A stretch of 64,000 nt of DNA from an uncultured Bacteroidia bacterium (GTDB lineage Bacteria > Bacteroidota > Bacteroidia > Bacteroidales > UBA932): positions 47,133 through 111,132 of the forward strand of contig CADCHE010000007.1 of the NCBI GenBank assembly GCA_902801205.1. The letters are read 5' to 3'. The notes beneath the pieces are model-generated. The model had not been told where the DNA came from. It did not search any database and saw only the letters and a list, made by a program, of their open reading frames with translations. Shown here piece by piece: positions 34,701 to 41,134 of this stretch; position 1 is the first letter of the stretch; every line of letters begins with the position of its first letter. The translations under genes and the position numbers were made by a program.

Positions 34701-35042
34701 GCTGTCGTCCGGAAGGGTCGCGTTGAGCGTGTAAGCTTCGGCGAGGGTCAGCGTCACATCCGTGTAGTTGACGGTCTGGTAGCCCAGGCAGCTGACTTCC
34801 ACGGTGTAAGGTCCACCGGAGCGCATACCGTTGATGAAGAAACGGCCCTCGCTGTTGGCGACGGAGTAGTACTGCGTGCCGGAGGGCGTGTGAACTGCGA
34901 CTACCACGGCGCCGGGGACGCCCACACCCTCTTTGTCGGCAACCTTGCCGTTCATCGAGGAGGTCGTCACCTGCGCAAAGGCAGTTGCGGCGAAAAGCAT
35001 TGCTGCAACAGACAGCAATAGACTCTTGAAGGTTTGTTTCAT
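31764..35042 (-). CDS. Oar-like TonB-dependent receptor
   Basis: Large outer-membrane receptor of about 1092 residues. Signal peptide MKQTFKSLLLSVAAMLFAAT..FAQ, then a carboxypeptidase-like domain (NGKVADKEGVGVPGAVV to about residue 105), a plug with SEAASKFSTEKTGAATNIS, ITDVTKLSPYGGNGMSFAG and IDEVQVVISPYDVRQNNF, and a long barrel ending with QIGLKYMFN. The wording of the plug matches the Oar family of outer-membrane proteins. An upstream in-frame ATG at 35120 precedes the promoter; start 35042 gives the signal peptide. A strong promoter lies at 35090-35121. The partner lipoprotein gene follows. Confidence 0.9.
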   Translation of the reverse strand: MKQTFKSLLLSVAAMLFAATAFAQVTTSSMNGKVADKEGVGVPGAVVVAVHTPSGTQYYSVANSEGRFFINGMRSGGPYTVEVSCLGYQTVNYTDVTLTLAEAYTLNATLPDDSEMLKEAIVVSEAASKFSTEKTGAATNISNNQITALPTVSRSITDVTKLSPYGGNGMSFAGSDGRTANFTVNGANFNNNFGLSDALPGGGNPISLDAIDEVQVVISPYDVRQNNFIGGGVNAITKSGTNRFKGSAYVYHRNENMRGNVVDGNEIAGARDKDRTTTYGFTLGGPIIKNKLFFFVNFEQSEIPTVVNRWRASKDGAADPDNYIARTTEADMQRVSQYLKTKYGYDTGSYTDFPADQNNRKLLGRLDWNISDKHKLTLQYVNTLNNRWSSPNASSSDAGQRTVFARMSQYSMSFANSMYSQQNLVNSYSFDLNSRLSDQLSNQLLITYSELDDVRGSNSEPFPFIDILGGSIDDDIYMAAGYELFTWKNAVHNKVLTAKDDITFYKGNHKIMAGLSYDWQLADNAYMRNGTGYYRYNSIDDFLSGATPETVNLTYGYGGNEDPAATVRFHKAAIYGQDEWNPTDKLKLTAGLRLETIIFDNRDLATNNAIKDLDYNGTHVDTGKWPTPKVQISPRIGFIYDVLGDKSLKVRGGTGLFTGRLPLVFFTNMPTNSGVVQYQAKFTTTNGTPDPALEQFKGDIITDYHDLRDFMIKNLGTPKDYDPAKGTVGSSFAAVDPKFKMPQVWKTSLAIDYALPTSFPMSITGEVIYNKTINAVRIKDLNIKDPEGFARLNGADNRHLYPTDFTYTYNYAKSRVGTSAYMLTNTNKGYGGSASLQLNMRPADGLSIVGAYTHTFSKELTGMPGSDASSAFTYIPTSEGPNNVQLHNSQYVTPDRAYLSLTYDDPADNHFSLFYETWRGGFNYSYMYASDLNGDSYNYDAMYIPRDEKEIRFASADDAARYWAFAKNDPYLSKHKGQYAEAYSIYSPWVHRLDFRFAHDFKVKIAGTTNALQLNFDVKNILNMFNSSWGVSKQMNPDLNSGRLLDISRIDSDGVPVFTTNKAVSGNTQTWTRVRNVGQCWYAQIGLKYMFN

Positions 35043-35089
35043 AACGTTTTTGATAGAATATGTTTTATTTCCAAAGCAAAATCGCGCTG

Positions 35090-35121
35090 CAAAGTTAATA
35101 TAAGGTATGAATCTATACAAA
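35090..35121 (-). promoter_or_regulatory. Bacteroidota-type promoter for Oar-like receptor
   Basis: On the minus strand TTTG (35121-35118), 20-base spacer, TAACTTTG (35097-35090). Close match to consensus; leader of about 40 nt. Confidence 0.8.
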
Positions 35122-35231
35122 AAACTTTTTCAAAAGTTATCAACAATGTCAAAGATCTGTAAACCATTTTAAGTTACTGGGATATTTTTTGTTCGGGCGC
35201 ATGCCCTTCCGGAGCGGATTCCCGGAACGCA

Positions 35232-35264
35232 ACGCCCCCGGAACCGCGCTGGCTCCGGGGGCGT
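35232..35264 (-). terminator. GC-rich hairpin downstream of pnp
   Basis: ACGCCCCCGGA (35232-35242) and TCCGGGGGCGT (35254-35264) form an 11-bp stem. There is no T tract on either side, so it may be a 3' stability or factor-dependent end structure. The rest of the 35043-35285 gap has only the receptor promoter. Confidence 0.5.
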
Positions 35265-35285
35265 ACTGGTCAAACGATGGGGCTG

Positions 35286-37700
35286 CTAGAAGATCTCTTC
35301 CGATCCGCGGCCGTAGCCGGGATTGAAGCCTTCGTCCTCGGTGGGGGCGTTCTCCTTCCGGTGGTTCTGGAAGGAGCCGTTGCCGCGGTGCTCACCGCCG
35401 TTGCCGCGACGGTCATCATGCCGGCGCTCGCCGCCACGTTCGCGGCGCTCGCCGCGGTCGTTGCGCTCACCGCCACGCTCGTTCTTGCGGTCGCCGCCCC
35501 GACGGTCGTTTCCGCCGTTCCGGCCGCCGCCGTTGCCGCCACGCGGCCGGCGCTCCGGCTCCACATAGCCTTCCGGTTTGGGCTGCAGGGCGCGCATCGA
35601 CAGGCGCATCTTGCCGGTCTTGGCGTCAATCTCGAGCAGCTTCACGTCCACTTCCTGGCCGACGGACAGCACGTCCTCGACGTTCTCCGTCTTGTTCCAG
35701 GCGATCTCAGACACATGCAACAGGCCTTCCTTGCCCGGAAGGATCTCCACGAAGGCACCGAACTCCAGGATGGAGACGATCTTGCCGTGGTAGGTCTGTC
35801 CGGGTTCGGGGACGGCGCAGATGCCCATGATCCAGTCGTAGGCCTTCTGCATCGCCTCGGCGTCGTTCGTCGCGATGTCCACGACACCCTTGCCGTCGAT
35901 CTCGTCGATGTTGATGACCGCACCGGTCTCGGCCTGGATCTTCTGGATCGTCTCGCCACCCTTTCCGATGACGGCGCCGATGAATTCCTTGTCGATCTCG
36001 AAGGACTTGATGCGCGGCACGAAGGGCTTGTAGTCCTCGCGAGGCTTGTCAAGGCACTTCATCATCTCACCCATGATGTGCATGCGGCCTTCGTGCGCCT
36101 GGGCCAGGGCCTGGGCGAGCACGTCGTAGGACAGGCCGTCCACCTTGATGTCCATCTGGGTGGCGGTGATACCGTCCTTGGTACCGGCCACCTTGAAGTC
36201 CATGTCACCGAGATGGTCCTCGTCGCCGAGGATGTCGGTGAGGATGGCGTAGCGGCCGTTCGGGTTCTTCTCGTCGGTGATCAGGCCCATCGCCACACCG
36301 GCGACCGGCTTGCTGATCTGCACACCGGCGTCCATGAGGGCGAGGCAGCCGCCGCAGATGGAAGCCTGGGAAGACGAGCCGTTCGATTCGAGGATGTCGG
36401 AGACGACGCGCACGGCGTACGGGAACTCAGGGGCCTTGGGCATGACAGCCTTGAGGGCGCGGTAAGCCAGGTTTCCGTGTCCGATCTCACGGCGTCCGAC
36501 GCTGCGCTGCGGCTTGGCGTCGCCCGTGGCGAACGGAGGGAAGTTGTAGTGGAGGACGAACTGCTGGTCTTCCTGGATGAGGACCTCGTCCATCTCCTTC
36601 ATATCCATCTTGGTGCCGAGGGTCACGCTGGCCAGGGCCTGCGTTTCGCCGCGCGTGAAGATCGCGCTGCCGTGGGCGCACGGCAGGTAACCGGCTTCGC
36701 ACCAGATCGGGCGGACTTCGGTGGTCTTGCGGCCGTCCACGCGCAGCCCTTCGTCGAGGACGAGGTTGCGCAGGGCCTCACGCTGTTCGTGGCCGAAGTA
36801 GCGGTTGATCATCATCTTCTTCTCTTCGGCTTCCTCCTCGGTCAGGCCGAGAGCCTCGATGCATTCGGCCTTGATGGCCTCGAAGCCGTCCTCGCGCTCA
36901 TGCTTGGGCTTGGCGGCCTTGGCGAGGGCGTAGCACTTGTCGTACGCGAAATCGTGGATCTTCTTGCGGATCTCCTCGTCTTCCTCGTCGTGCGGGTAGT
37001 CGCGCTTGGCGACGTCGGTACCGAGCTCCGCCATCAGCTCCTTCTGGACACGGCAGTGCTTCTTGATCTCTTCGTGGGCGAACTTGATGGCCTCGAGCAT
37101 CACGTCCTCGGGCACTTCCTTCATTTCGCCTTCCACCATCATGATGTTCTCCTCGGTCGCGGCCACCATCAGTTCGAGGTCCGCCTTCTCCATCTCGGAG
37201 AAATTGGGGTTGATGACGAACTGACCGTCGATCCGCGCGACGCGGACTTCCGAGATCGGGCCACCGAAAGGAAGGTCGGAGACAGCGAGGGCGCAGGAGG
37301 CGGCCAGGCCGGCCAGCGCATCGGGCTGGATGTCCTTCTCGGCGGAGATGAGGTTCACGTTCACGAACACCTCGAGGTGGAAGTCATCCGGCCACAGCGG
37401 GCGGATGGGACGGTCCACCAGGCGGGAGATCAGCACCTCGTAATCGGAGGGGCGGCTTTCACGCTTGAGGAACCCGCCGGGGAAACGTCCGGCAGCGTAG
37501 TATTTCTCGCGATAATCCACGGTAAGGGGCATGAAGTCGGTCCCTTCCTTCACTTCTTTCGCGCAGGTGACGGTGGCCAGGAGCATCGTGCCTCCCATCT
37601 TGACCACCACGGCGCCGTCGGCCTGCTTGGCCAGACGTCCGGTTTCGATTTCGATTGTCCGTCCGTCGGACAACTCGATTTTCTTGTTGATGACTTTCAT
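35286..37700 (-). CDS. pnp: Polyribonucleotide nucleotidyltransferase (PNPase)
   Basis: Phosphorolytic 3'-5' exoribonuclease and RNA tailing enzyme, about 804 residues. Two RNase PH-like domains are visible ([17 protein letters not shown] near the start; [12 protein letters not shown] at the second), then KH ([19 protein letters not shown]) and S1 ([20 protein letters not shown]) domains. After S1 there is an unusual tail of about 90 residues rich in Gly, Arg, Asn and Asp (RGG-like), which could bind RNA or partner proteins. The start is ATG 37700 ([10 protein letters not shown]); the upstream ATG at 37769 lies beyond a strong hairpin. It follows rpsO as in many bacteria. Confidence 0.97.
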   Translation of the reverse strand: MKVINKKIELSDGRTIEIETGRLAKQADGAVVVKMGGTMLLATVTCAKEVKEGTDFMPLTVDYREKYYAAGRFPGGFLKRESRPSDYEVLISRLVDRPIRPLWPDDFHLEVFVNVNLISAEKDIQPDALAGLAASCALAVSDLPFGGPISEVRVARIDGQFVINPNFSEMEKADLELMVAATEENIMMVEGEMKEVPEDVMLEAIKFAHEEIKKHCRVQKELMAELGTDVAKRDYPHDEEDEEIRKKIHDFAYDKCYALAKAAKPKHEREDGFEAIKAECIEALGLTEEEAEEKKMMINRYFGHEQREALRNLVLDEGLRVDGRKTTEVRPIWCEAGYLPCAHGSAIFTRGETQALASVTLGTKMDMKEMDEVLIQEDQQFVLHYNFPPFATGDAKPQRSVGRREIGHGNLAYRALKAVMPKAPEFPYAVRVVSDILESNGSSSQASICGGCLALMDAGVQISKPVAGVAMGLITDEKNPNGRYAILTDILGDEDHLGDMDFKVAGTKDGITATQMDIKVDGLSYDVLAQALAQAHEGRMHIMGEMMKCLDKPREDYKPFVPRIKSFEIDKEFIGAVIGKGGETIQKIQAETGAVINIDEIDGKGVVDIATNDAEAMQKAYDWIMGICAVPEPGQTYHGKIVSILEFGAFVEILPGKEGLLHVSEIAWNKTENVEDVLSVGQEVDVKLLEIDAKTGKMRLSMRALQPKPEGYVEPERRPRGGNGGGRNGGNDRRGGDRKNERGGERNDRGERRERGGERRHDDRRGNGGEHRGNGSFQNHRKENAPTEDEGFNPGYGRGSEEIF

Positions 37701-37741
37701 TTCGCTGTAACTACTTCTTATGCGTCTTTTGAAAAATGGAA

Positions 37742-37774
37742 GGGGGTTGGCTGGAGCGAATGCAGCCAATCCCC
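37742..37774 (-). promoter_or_regulatory. Strong hairpin in rpsO-pnp spacer
   Basis: GGGGGTTGGCTG (37742-37753) pairs with CAGCCAATCCCC (37763-37774) over 12 bp including one G-U, loop of nine. It lies in the 99-base spacer upstream of pnp. Could be a partial terminator, an RNase III-type processing site or an autoregulatory target. Confidence 0.6.
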
Positions 37775-37799
37775 TTTTTCACTTCCTATCGTATGGGAA

Positions 37800-38075
37800 C
37801 TATCGACGGAGACCCAGCTCCTTGACGATGTTTCTGTATCTCTCGATGTCGATCTTCTGGAGGTAGTCCAGCAGCTGACGTCTTTTACCCACGAGGCGAA
37901 GAAGGGAACGACGGGTAACCACGTCCTTCTTGTTCTTCTTCACATGCTCCGTGAGGTGATTGATACGGTAGGAAAATAAAGCAACTTGACTCTCTGGAGA
38001 GCCGGTGTCCGTATTAGACTTCCCGTACTTCGCGAAAATCTCTTGCTTCTTGTCGGCTTGTAAATACTCTGCCAT
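37800..38075 (-). CDS. rpsO: 30S ribosomal protein S15
   Basis: 91-residue S15, binding the central domain of 16S rRNA. Typical sequence: the N-terminal helix [24 protein letters not shown], then [32 protein letters not shown] and terminal [14 protein letters not shown]. Full length. It is transcribed towards pnp from a good promoter at 38139-38168; the leader contains an inverted repeat whose 3' arm covers the start codon. Confidence 0.98.
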   Translation of the reverse strand: MAEYLQADKKQEIFAKYGKSNTDTGSPESQVALFSYRINHLTEHVKKNKKDVVTRRSLLRLVGKRRQLLDYLQKIDIERYRNIVKELGLRR

Positions 38076-38133
38076 TTTCGCAAAAAATTTTGTAATGAAT
38101 AAATAACCTCAGGCTTTCCGCCCATCGCGAAAA
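38075..38133 (-). promoter_or_regulatory. rpsO leader with arm masking the start codon
   Basis: On the minus strand TTTTCGC near the predicted 5' end (38133-38127) is complementary to GCGAAAA (38081-38075), whose last base is the A of the ATG. Seven Watson-Crick pairs would fold the whole leader and hide the start. Possible S15 autoregulatory element. Confidence 0.4.
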
Positions 38134-38138
38134 GCGTG

Positions 38139-38168
38139 CAAAGATAGACATAAATTTCAGAGAATCAA
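38139..38168 (-). promoter_or_regulatory. Bacteroidota-type promoter for rpsO
   Basis: On the minus strand TTG (38168-38166), 19-base spacer, TATCTTTG (38146-38139). Predicted start near 38132. Confidence 0.78.
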
Positions 38169-38232
38169 AAATATTTTGTGTTTCTGCCGCTTCATCCTGC
38201 CGGTCATGGAGGGGAGGTGCCCGGAGGGAAGA

Positions 38233-38811
38233 CTACACCGGCCGGTGTTTCCGCAGGGCGCGCTGGAGGGCCAGGTGCCCCGGACAGATTTCCTCCAGCA
38301 GGGCATGGAAGGCGGGAGAGTGGTCCGGATGCCGCAGGTGGCAGAGCTCGTGCAGGAGCACGTAGTCGCGCAGTTCTTCCGGCAGCAGGACGAGGGAGAG
38401 GTTCAGGTTGATGTTGCCCTTCCGGGAGCAGCTGCCCCAGTTGGACTTGTTGCGCTTGATCCGCACCGCGTTGTAATGGAAACCGTGCCGGGCGGCCAGT
38501 TCCTGAAGCCGGGCGGGCAGCGTCGCCTTCGCCAGGGCGCGCAGCTGCTTGATTTCCTCCTCGGTGGGCGGCTGCGGCGCGGGACCGGCGGCTTCCCGCC
38601 GGGCCCGCTGCCGGGCGAGAGCCTCCCGGATCCATTCCCGGTTGCGGGAGAAGAACGCGGCGGCTTCGATGTACGGCGTGCGGAAGGGGAGGGAGATGCG
38701 GACGTGCCCGTCGGAAGAGAGGCGCAGGGTAATCCGGCGGGCCCGGACGTGCTTGCGCAGCACGACCGGGCCGAACTCGGGATCATCCAGGATTTTCTCG
38801 GTCAGGATCAT
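38233..38811 (-). CDS. YgjP-like metallopeptidase-domain protein
   Basis: 192 residues of the YgjP/DUF45 (M48-like) family. The zinc motif is complete: LLHELCHLRHPDHSPAFHALLE contains HExxH and a downstream His with Glu. Upstream family features are RITLRLSSDGHVRISLPF, FFSRNREWIREAL and RIKRNKSNWGSCS. The true start is ATG 38811 (MILTEKIL); the open frame extending to 39276 is out-of-frame overlap with the next gene. ATGA coupling links it to the CPBP protease gene upstream. Biological role unknown. Confidence 0.88.
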   Translation of the reverse strand: MILTEKILDDPEFGPVVLRKHVRARRITLRLSSDGHVRISLPFRTPYIEAAAFFSRNREWIREALARQRARREAAGPAPQPPTEEEIKQLRALAKATLPARLQELAARHGFHYNAVRIKRNKSNWGSCSRKGNINLNLSLVLLPEELRDYVLLHELCHLRHPDHSPAFHALLEEICPGHLALQRALRKHRPV

Positions 38812-39761
38812 GCCGGTTCCGTCCCGGCCGTTCCGCCGTCCGTCGGGAGGACGTCGCTGTTGCCTTGCGGCCGGTCCAGCGGGACGTTCTTCAGCGCAAG
38901 GAGGAACGCTCCGACGAGGGCGGCGCCCACGACGAAGAGGATCGCATATTTCCAGGCGGGCATCAGGTCCAGCAGGCTCGCTGCATCCCGGGCAGCCTCG
39001 CCGCCCAGTTTGGCGAGCAGGACGGAGAGGGTGTTGTTGGCGCAGTGCATCAGCATCGTCAGCTTGAGCGACCCGGTGCGGTAGTATACGTACCCCATCA
39101 GGAGACCGATCAGGAAGGCGGCGATGCCCTGCCAGAAGTTCCCGTGGATGGCGGCGAAGAAGAAGGCGGAGATGACGATGGCCAGTGCCGGATGCAGGCC
39201 GCGGACGCGGTTGCCCTCCTTGTCGAGGCGCGAACAGTTCAGCAGGCCGCGCAGTACGACACCGCGGCAGAGCCATTCCTCGAAGAGGGGGGCCATGATG
39301 CTCATGCTGAGCAGCGAGACCCAGAGCGGGCCATCGAGGACGGCGCTCATCGTCTCCTTCAGGAGCTCGTCCATTTCGGGGAGGAAATGGTTGATCAGGT
39401 CCAGCATGACGGCAGCGCCGAGCGCAGCTGCAATGGCCAGTGCGGCCATCTTCCAGGTACCGGCAGGGCCGTAATGGTCGCTGTCCAGTGCGAATCCCGT
39501 TTCGAACATCGAGGCGTTCATGCTCTTCAGGCGGACGAAGATCAGCACCGGAATGAACTGGATGGGGTAAATGATCAGCATGGTGTAGCTGAGCGGGAGG
39601 CCCGGCAAGAGGATCTTGAGGATAAAGGACACCAGCATACCCAGCGCCAGGCCGGCAAGGACCCAGCCCAGCACGGCGAATACGCCGCCGATGCTCGGGG
39701 TGTACCAGCTGCAGCTGGAGAACAGGTCGAAGTCCCTGCGGACGGAGCGTCTGCTAGCCAT
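38808..39761 (-). CDS. CPBP-family intramembrane metalloprotease
   Basis: 317-residue membrane protein with about eight hydrophobic segments, of the CAAX protease / bacteriocin-processing family. All three active-site motifs are present: FEEWLCRG (EExxxR), FFFAAIHGN (FxxxH) and HCANN (HxxxN) in residues 165-260. Members process prenylated proteins or peptides, or act as immunity proteins; the substrate here is unknown. It sits between a nucleotidyltransferase gene (four-base gap) and the YgjP-like gene (ATGA overlap), so the three form an operon. Confidence 0.9.
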   Translation of the reverse strand: MASRRSVRRDFDLFSSCSWYTPSIGGVFAVLGWVLAGLALGMLVSFILKILLPGLPLSYTMLIIYPIQFIPVLIFVRLKSMNASMFETGFALDSDHYGPAGTWKMAALAIAAALGAAVMLDLINHFLPEMDELLKETMSAVLDGPLWVSLLSMSIMAPLFEEWLCRGVVLRGLLNCSRLDKEGNRVRGLHPALAIVISAFFFAAIHGNFWQGIAAFLIGLLMGYVYYRTGSLKLTMLMHCANNTLSVLLAKLGGEAARDAASLLDLMPAWKYAILFVVGAALVGAFLLALKNVPLDRPQGNSDVLPTDGGTAGTEPA

Positions 39762-39765
39762 GGCG

Positions 39766-40707
39766 TCAGTCTTTTTTCCAGAGCGGCGTCGGGTAGATGC
39801 CCTGGTCCGCCAGCCCCTGCAGTTTCGCCACCACGCCCGGGCGGTCTTCCTTGAAGGTCACCCCGAACCAGCGCGAAGGCGTGGAAAGCACTTCGCAGAT
39901 ATAGCCGTTCCGCTTCATCAGGAGGTCTACGGCATACGGGATGTAGTACTCTTTCTTGGGCTCCTGGATGAACTGCGACAGGAACTCCGTGAAGACTTCT
40001 TCGCTGAGCGCGAAATAGTCCGGGGTGAAGCCCCACATGTTCATGGAACAGAGGGACTTGCCGTCCAGCGGAAGGTGGGCCTGCCCGGTCACGGAATTGT
40101 CGCCGTACACCTGGCCGTCCGCCTCCTTGCCGACGTTCAGGTGCTCCGCTACGTCCGTCAGGTGCAGGTCCTTGTCGTAGGAGCAGATGCCGCGGGAGAC
40201 TTTCCCGTACTCGGAAAGGGTGTGGTCCAGCTCGAAACCGACGATGCTGCACACGCCCTGCGAACCTGCATGCGCGCGGAGCCAGTCGGCGAGGATCGCG
40301 AAGGATTCCTTGCCGTAGAAGTCGTCGCCGTTGATGACGGCAAACGGCTCATGGATGACATCCTTGGCCATCAGCACGGCATGGGCCGTTCCCCAGGGCT
40401 TCTCACGGCCGGCGGGGACGGTGAACGGTGCGGGAATCTTGTCGAGTTCCTGTACGACGAAGTCGAACTGCAGGGGCGTGCCGTCAGGGCAGGTCACCCC
40501 TTCGTATTTTTCGCGGACTGTCTGTTCGAAGGCTTCCTTGAAGGAGGCGCGGACGATGTAGACCACCTTGCCGAATCCGGCTTTCACGGCGTCATAGATC
40601 GAGTAGTCGATGATGGTTTCTCCGGAGGGGCCCAGCGGGTCCATCTGTTTCAAGCCGCCGTAGCGGCTTCCCATTCCTGCTGCCAGGACAAGCAATGTCG
40701 GTTTCAT
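39766..40707 (-). CDS. Sugar-phosphate nucleotidyltransferase-like protein
   Basis: 313-residue cytoplasmic NTP-transferase fold. The N-terminus LLVLAAGMGSRYGGLKQMDPLG carries the nucleotide-binding G-x-G-x-R signature and the conserved lysine, with EPFAVINGDDFYG as the metal-binding aspartate motif. The family is common in Bacteroidota, but its sugar and nucleotide specificity are not known to me. The start is ATG 40707, after a -7 box; the ATG at 40743 would place the coding region across the promoter. First gene of the operon with the CPBP and YgjP-like genes. Confidence 0.82.
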   Translation of the reverse strand: MKPTLLVLAAGMGSRYGGLKQMDPLGPSGETIIDYSIYDAVKAGFGKVVYIVRASFKEAFEQTVREKYEGVTCPDGTPLQFDFVVQELDKIPAPFTVPAGREKPWGTAHAVLMAKDVIHEPFAVINGDDFYGKESFAILADWLRAHAGSQGVCSIVGFELDHTLSEYGKVSRGICSYDKDLHLTDVAEHLNVGKEADGQVYGDNSVTGQAHLPLDGKSLCSMNMWGFTPDYFALSEEVFTEFLSQFIQEPKKEYYIPYAVDLLMKRNGYICEVLSTPSRWFGVTFKEDRPGVVAKLQGLADQGIYPTPLWKKD

Positions 40708-40747
40708 AAATAATCTGGTATTGTTTGTTTTCTGTTCTATCATTCCA

Positions 40748-40755
40748 CAAATTTA
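40748..40755 (-). promoter_or_regulatory. -7 box for nucleotidyltransferase operon
   Basis: TAAATTTG on the minus strand, 40 bases before ATG 40707. Back to back with the plus-strand box at 40758-40765, two bases away. Confidence 0.55.
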
Positions 40756-40757
40756 GT

Positions 40758-40765
40758 TATTTTTG
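40758..40765 (+). promoter_or_regulatory. -7 box for FtsB-like gene
   Basis: TATTTTTG on the plus strand, 17 bases before ATG 40783. The two divergent boxes must compete for RNA polymerase. Confidence 0.5.
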
Positions 40766-40782
40766 TGAAAATTCGTCGGGAA

Positions 40783-41106
40783 ATGGGAAAGTTCATGGAT
40801 ATATGGGATTCCGGAAAGGACGGCAAGAATGCGCAGCGCCGTTCCTTTTTTCGGTATGCGATCATCGCGACGGCTGTTTTCATCGTGATGGTCGGGTTCC
40901 TCAACCACAACAACATCGTCCGCTGGATCAAGGCCGGCGCGGAGATCCGTTCCCAGCAGCGGCAGATCGAGAAATTGCAAGGCGAGATCGACGAGATGGA
41001 CGCCCAGATCCGCGGCCTGCGCGGCAACCGGGATTCATTGGAGCGCTATGCCCGCGAGAATTTCCATTTCGCCGAACCCGGCGATGACGTCTATCTGACA
41101 GATTGA
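40783..41106 (+). CDS. Septum formation initiator (FtsB/DivIC-like)
   Basis: About 107-residue bitopic division protein. A basic cytoplasmic N-terminus (DGKNAQRRSFFR) leads to one membrane helix (YAIIATAVFIVMVGFL) and a periplasmic coiled coil (IRSQQRQIEKLQGEIDEMDAQI) ending in the family's ERYARENFHFAEPGDDVY. It is expected to join FtsL and FtsQ in the divisome. Start could be ATG 40783 or 40795. It has its own promoter, divergent from the nucleotidyltransferase operon; the rhamnosidase gene begins 28 bases downstream. Confidence 0.88.
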   Translation: MGKFMDIWDSGKDGKNAQRRSFFRYAIIATAVFIVMVGFLNHNNIVRWIKAGAEIRSQQRQIEKLQGEIDEMDAQIRGLRGNRDSLERYARENFHFAEPGDDVYLTD

Positions 41107-41134
41107 CAATTATTTCTAATTAATGATACGAGTA

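Noticed and set aside
32046-35021. 991-codon plus-strand open frame
   Set aside because: Antisense to the Oar-like TonB receptor, Val/Gly/Glu-rich with no domain. The minus-strand gene has a signal peptide and promoter.
20395-35042. SusC/SusD glycan-uptake locus
   Set aside because: No SusD-type protein is present; the lipoproteins are BACON/OB-like and the enzymes are nucleases.
35277-37979. 900-codon plus-strand open frame
   Set aside because: Antisense to pnp, which is unmistakable; no recognisable domain.
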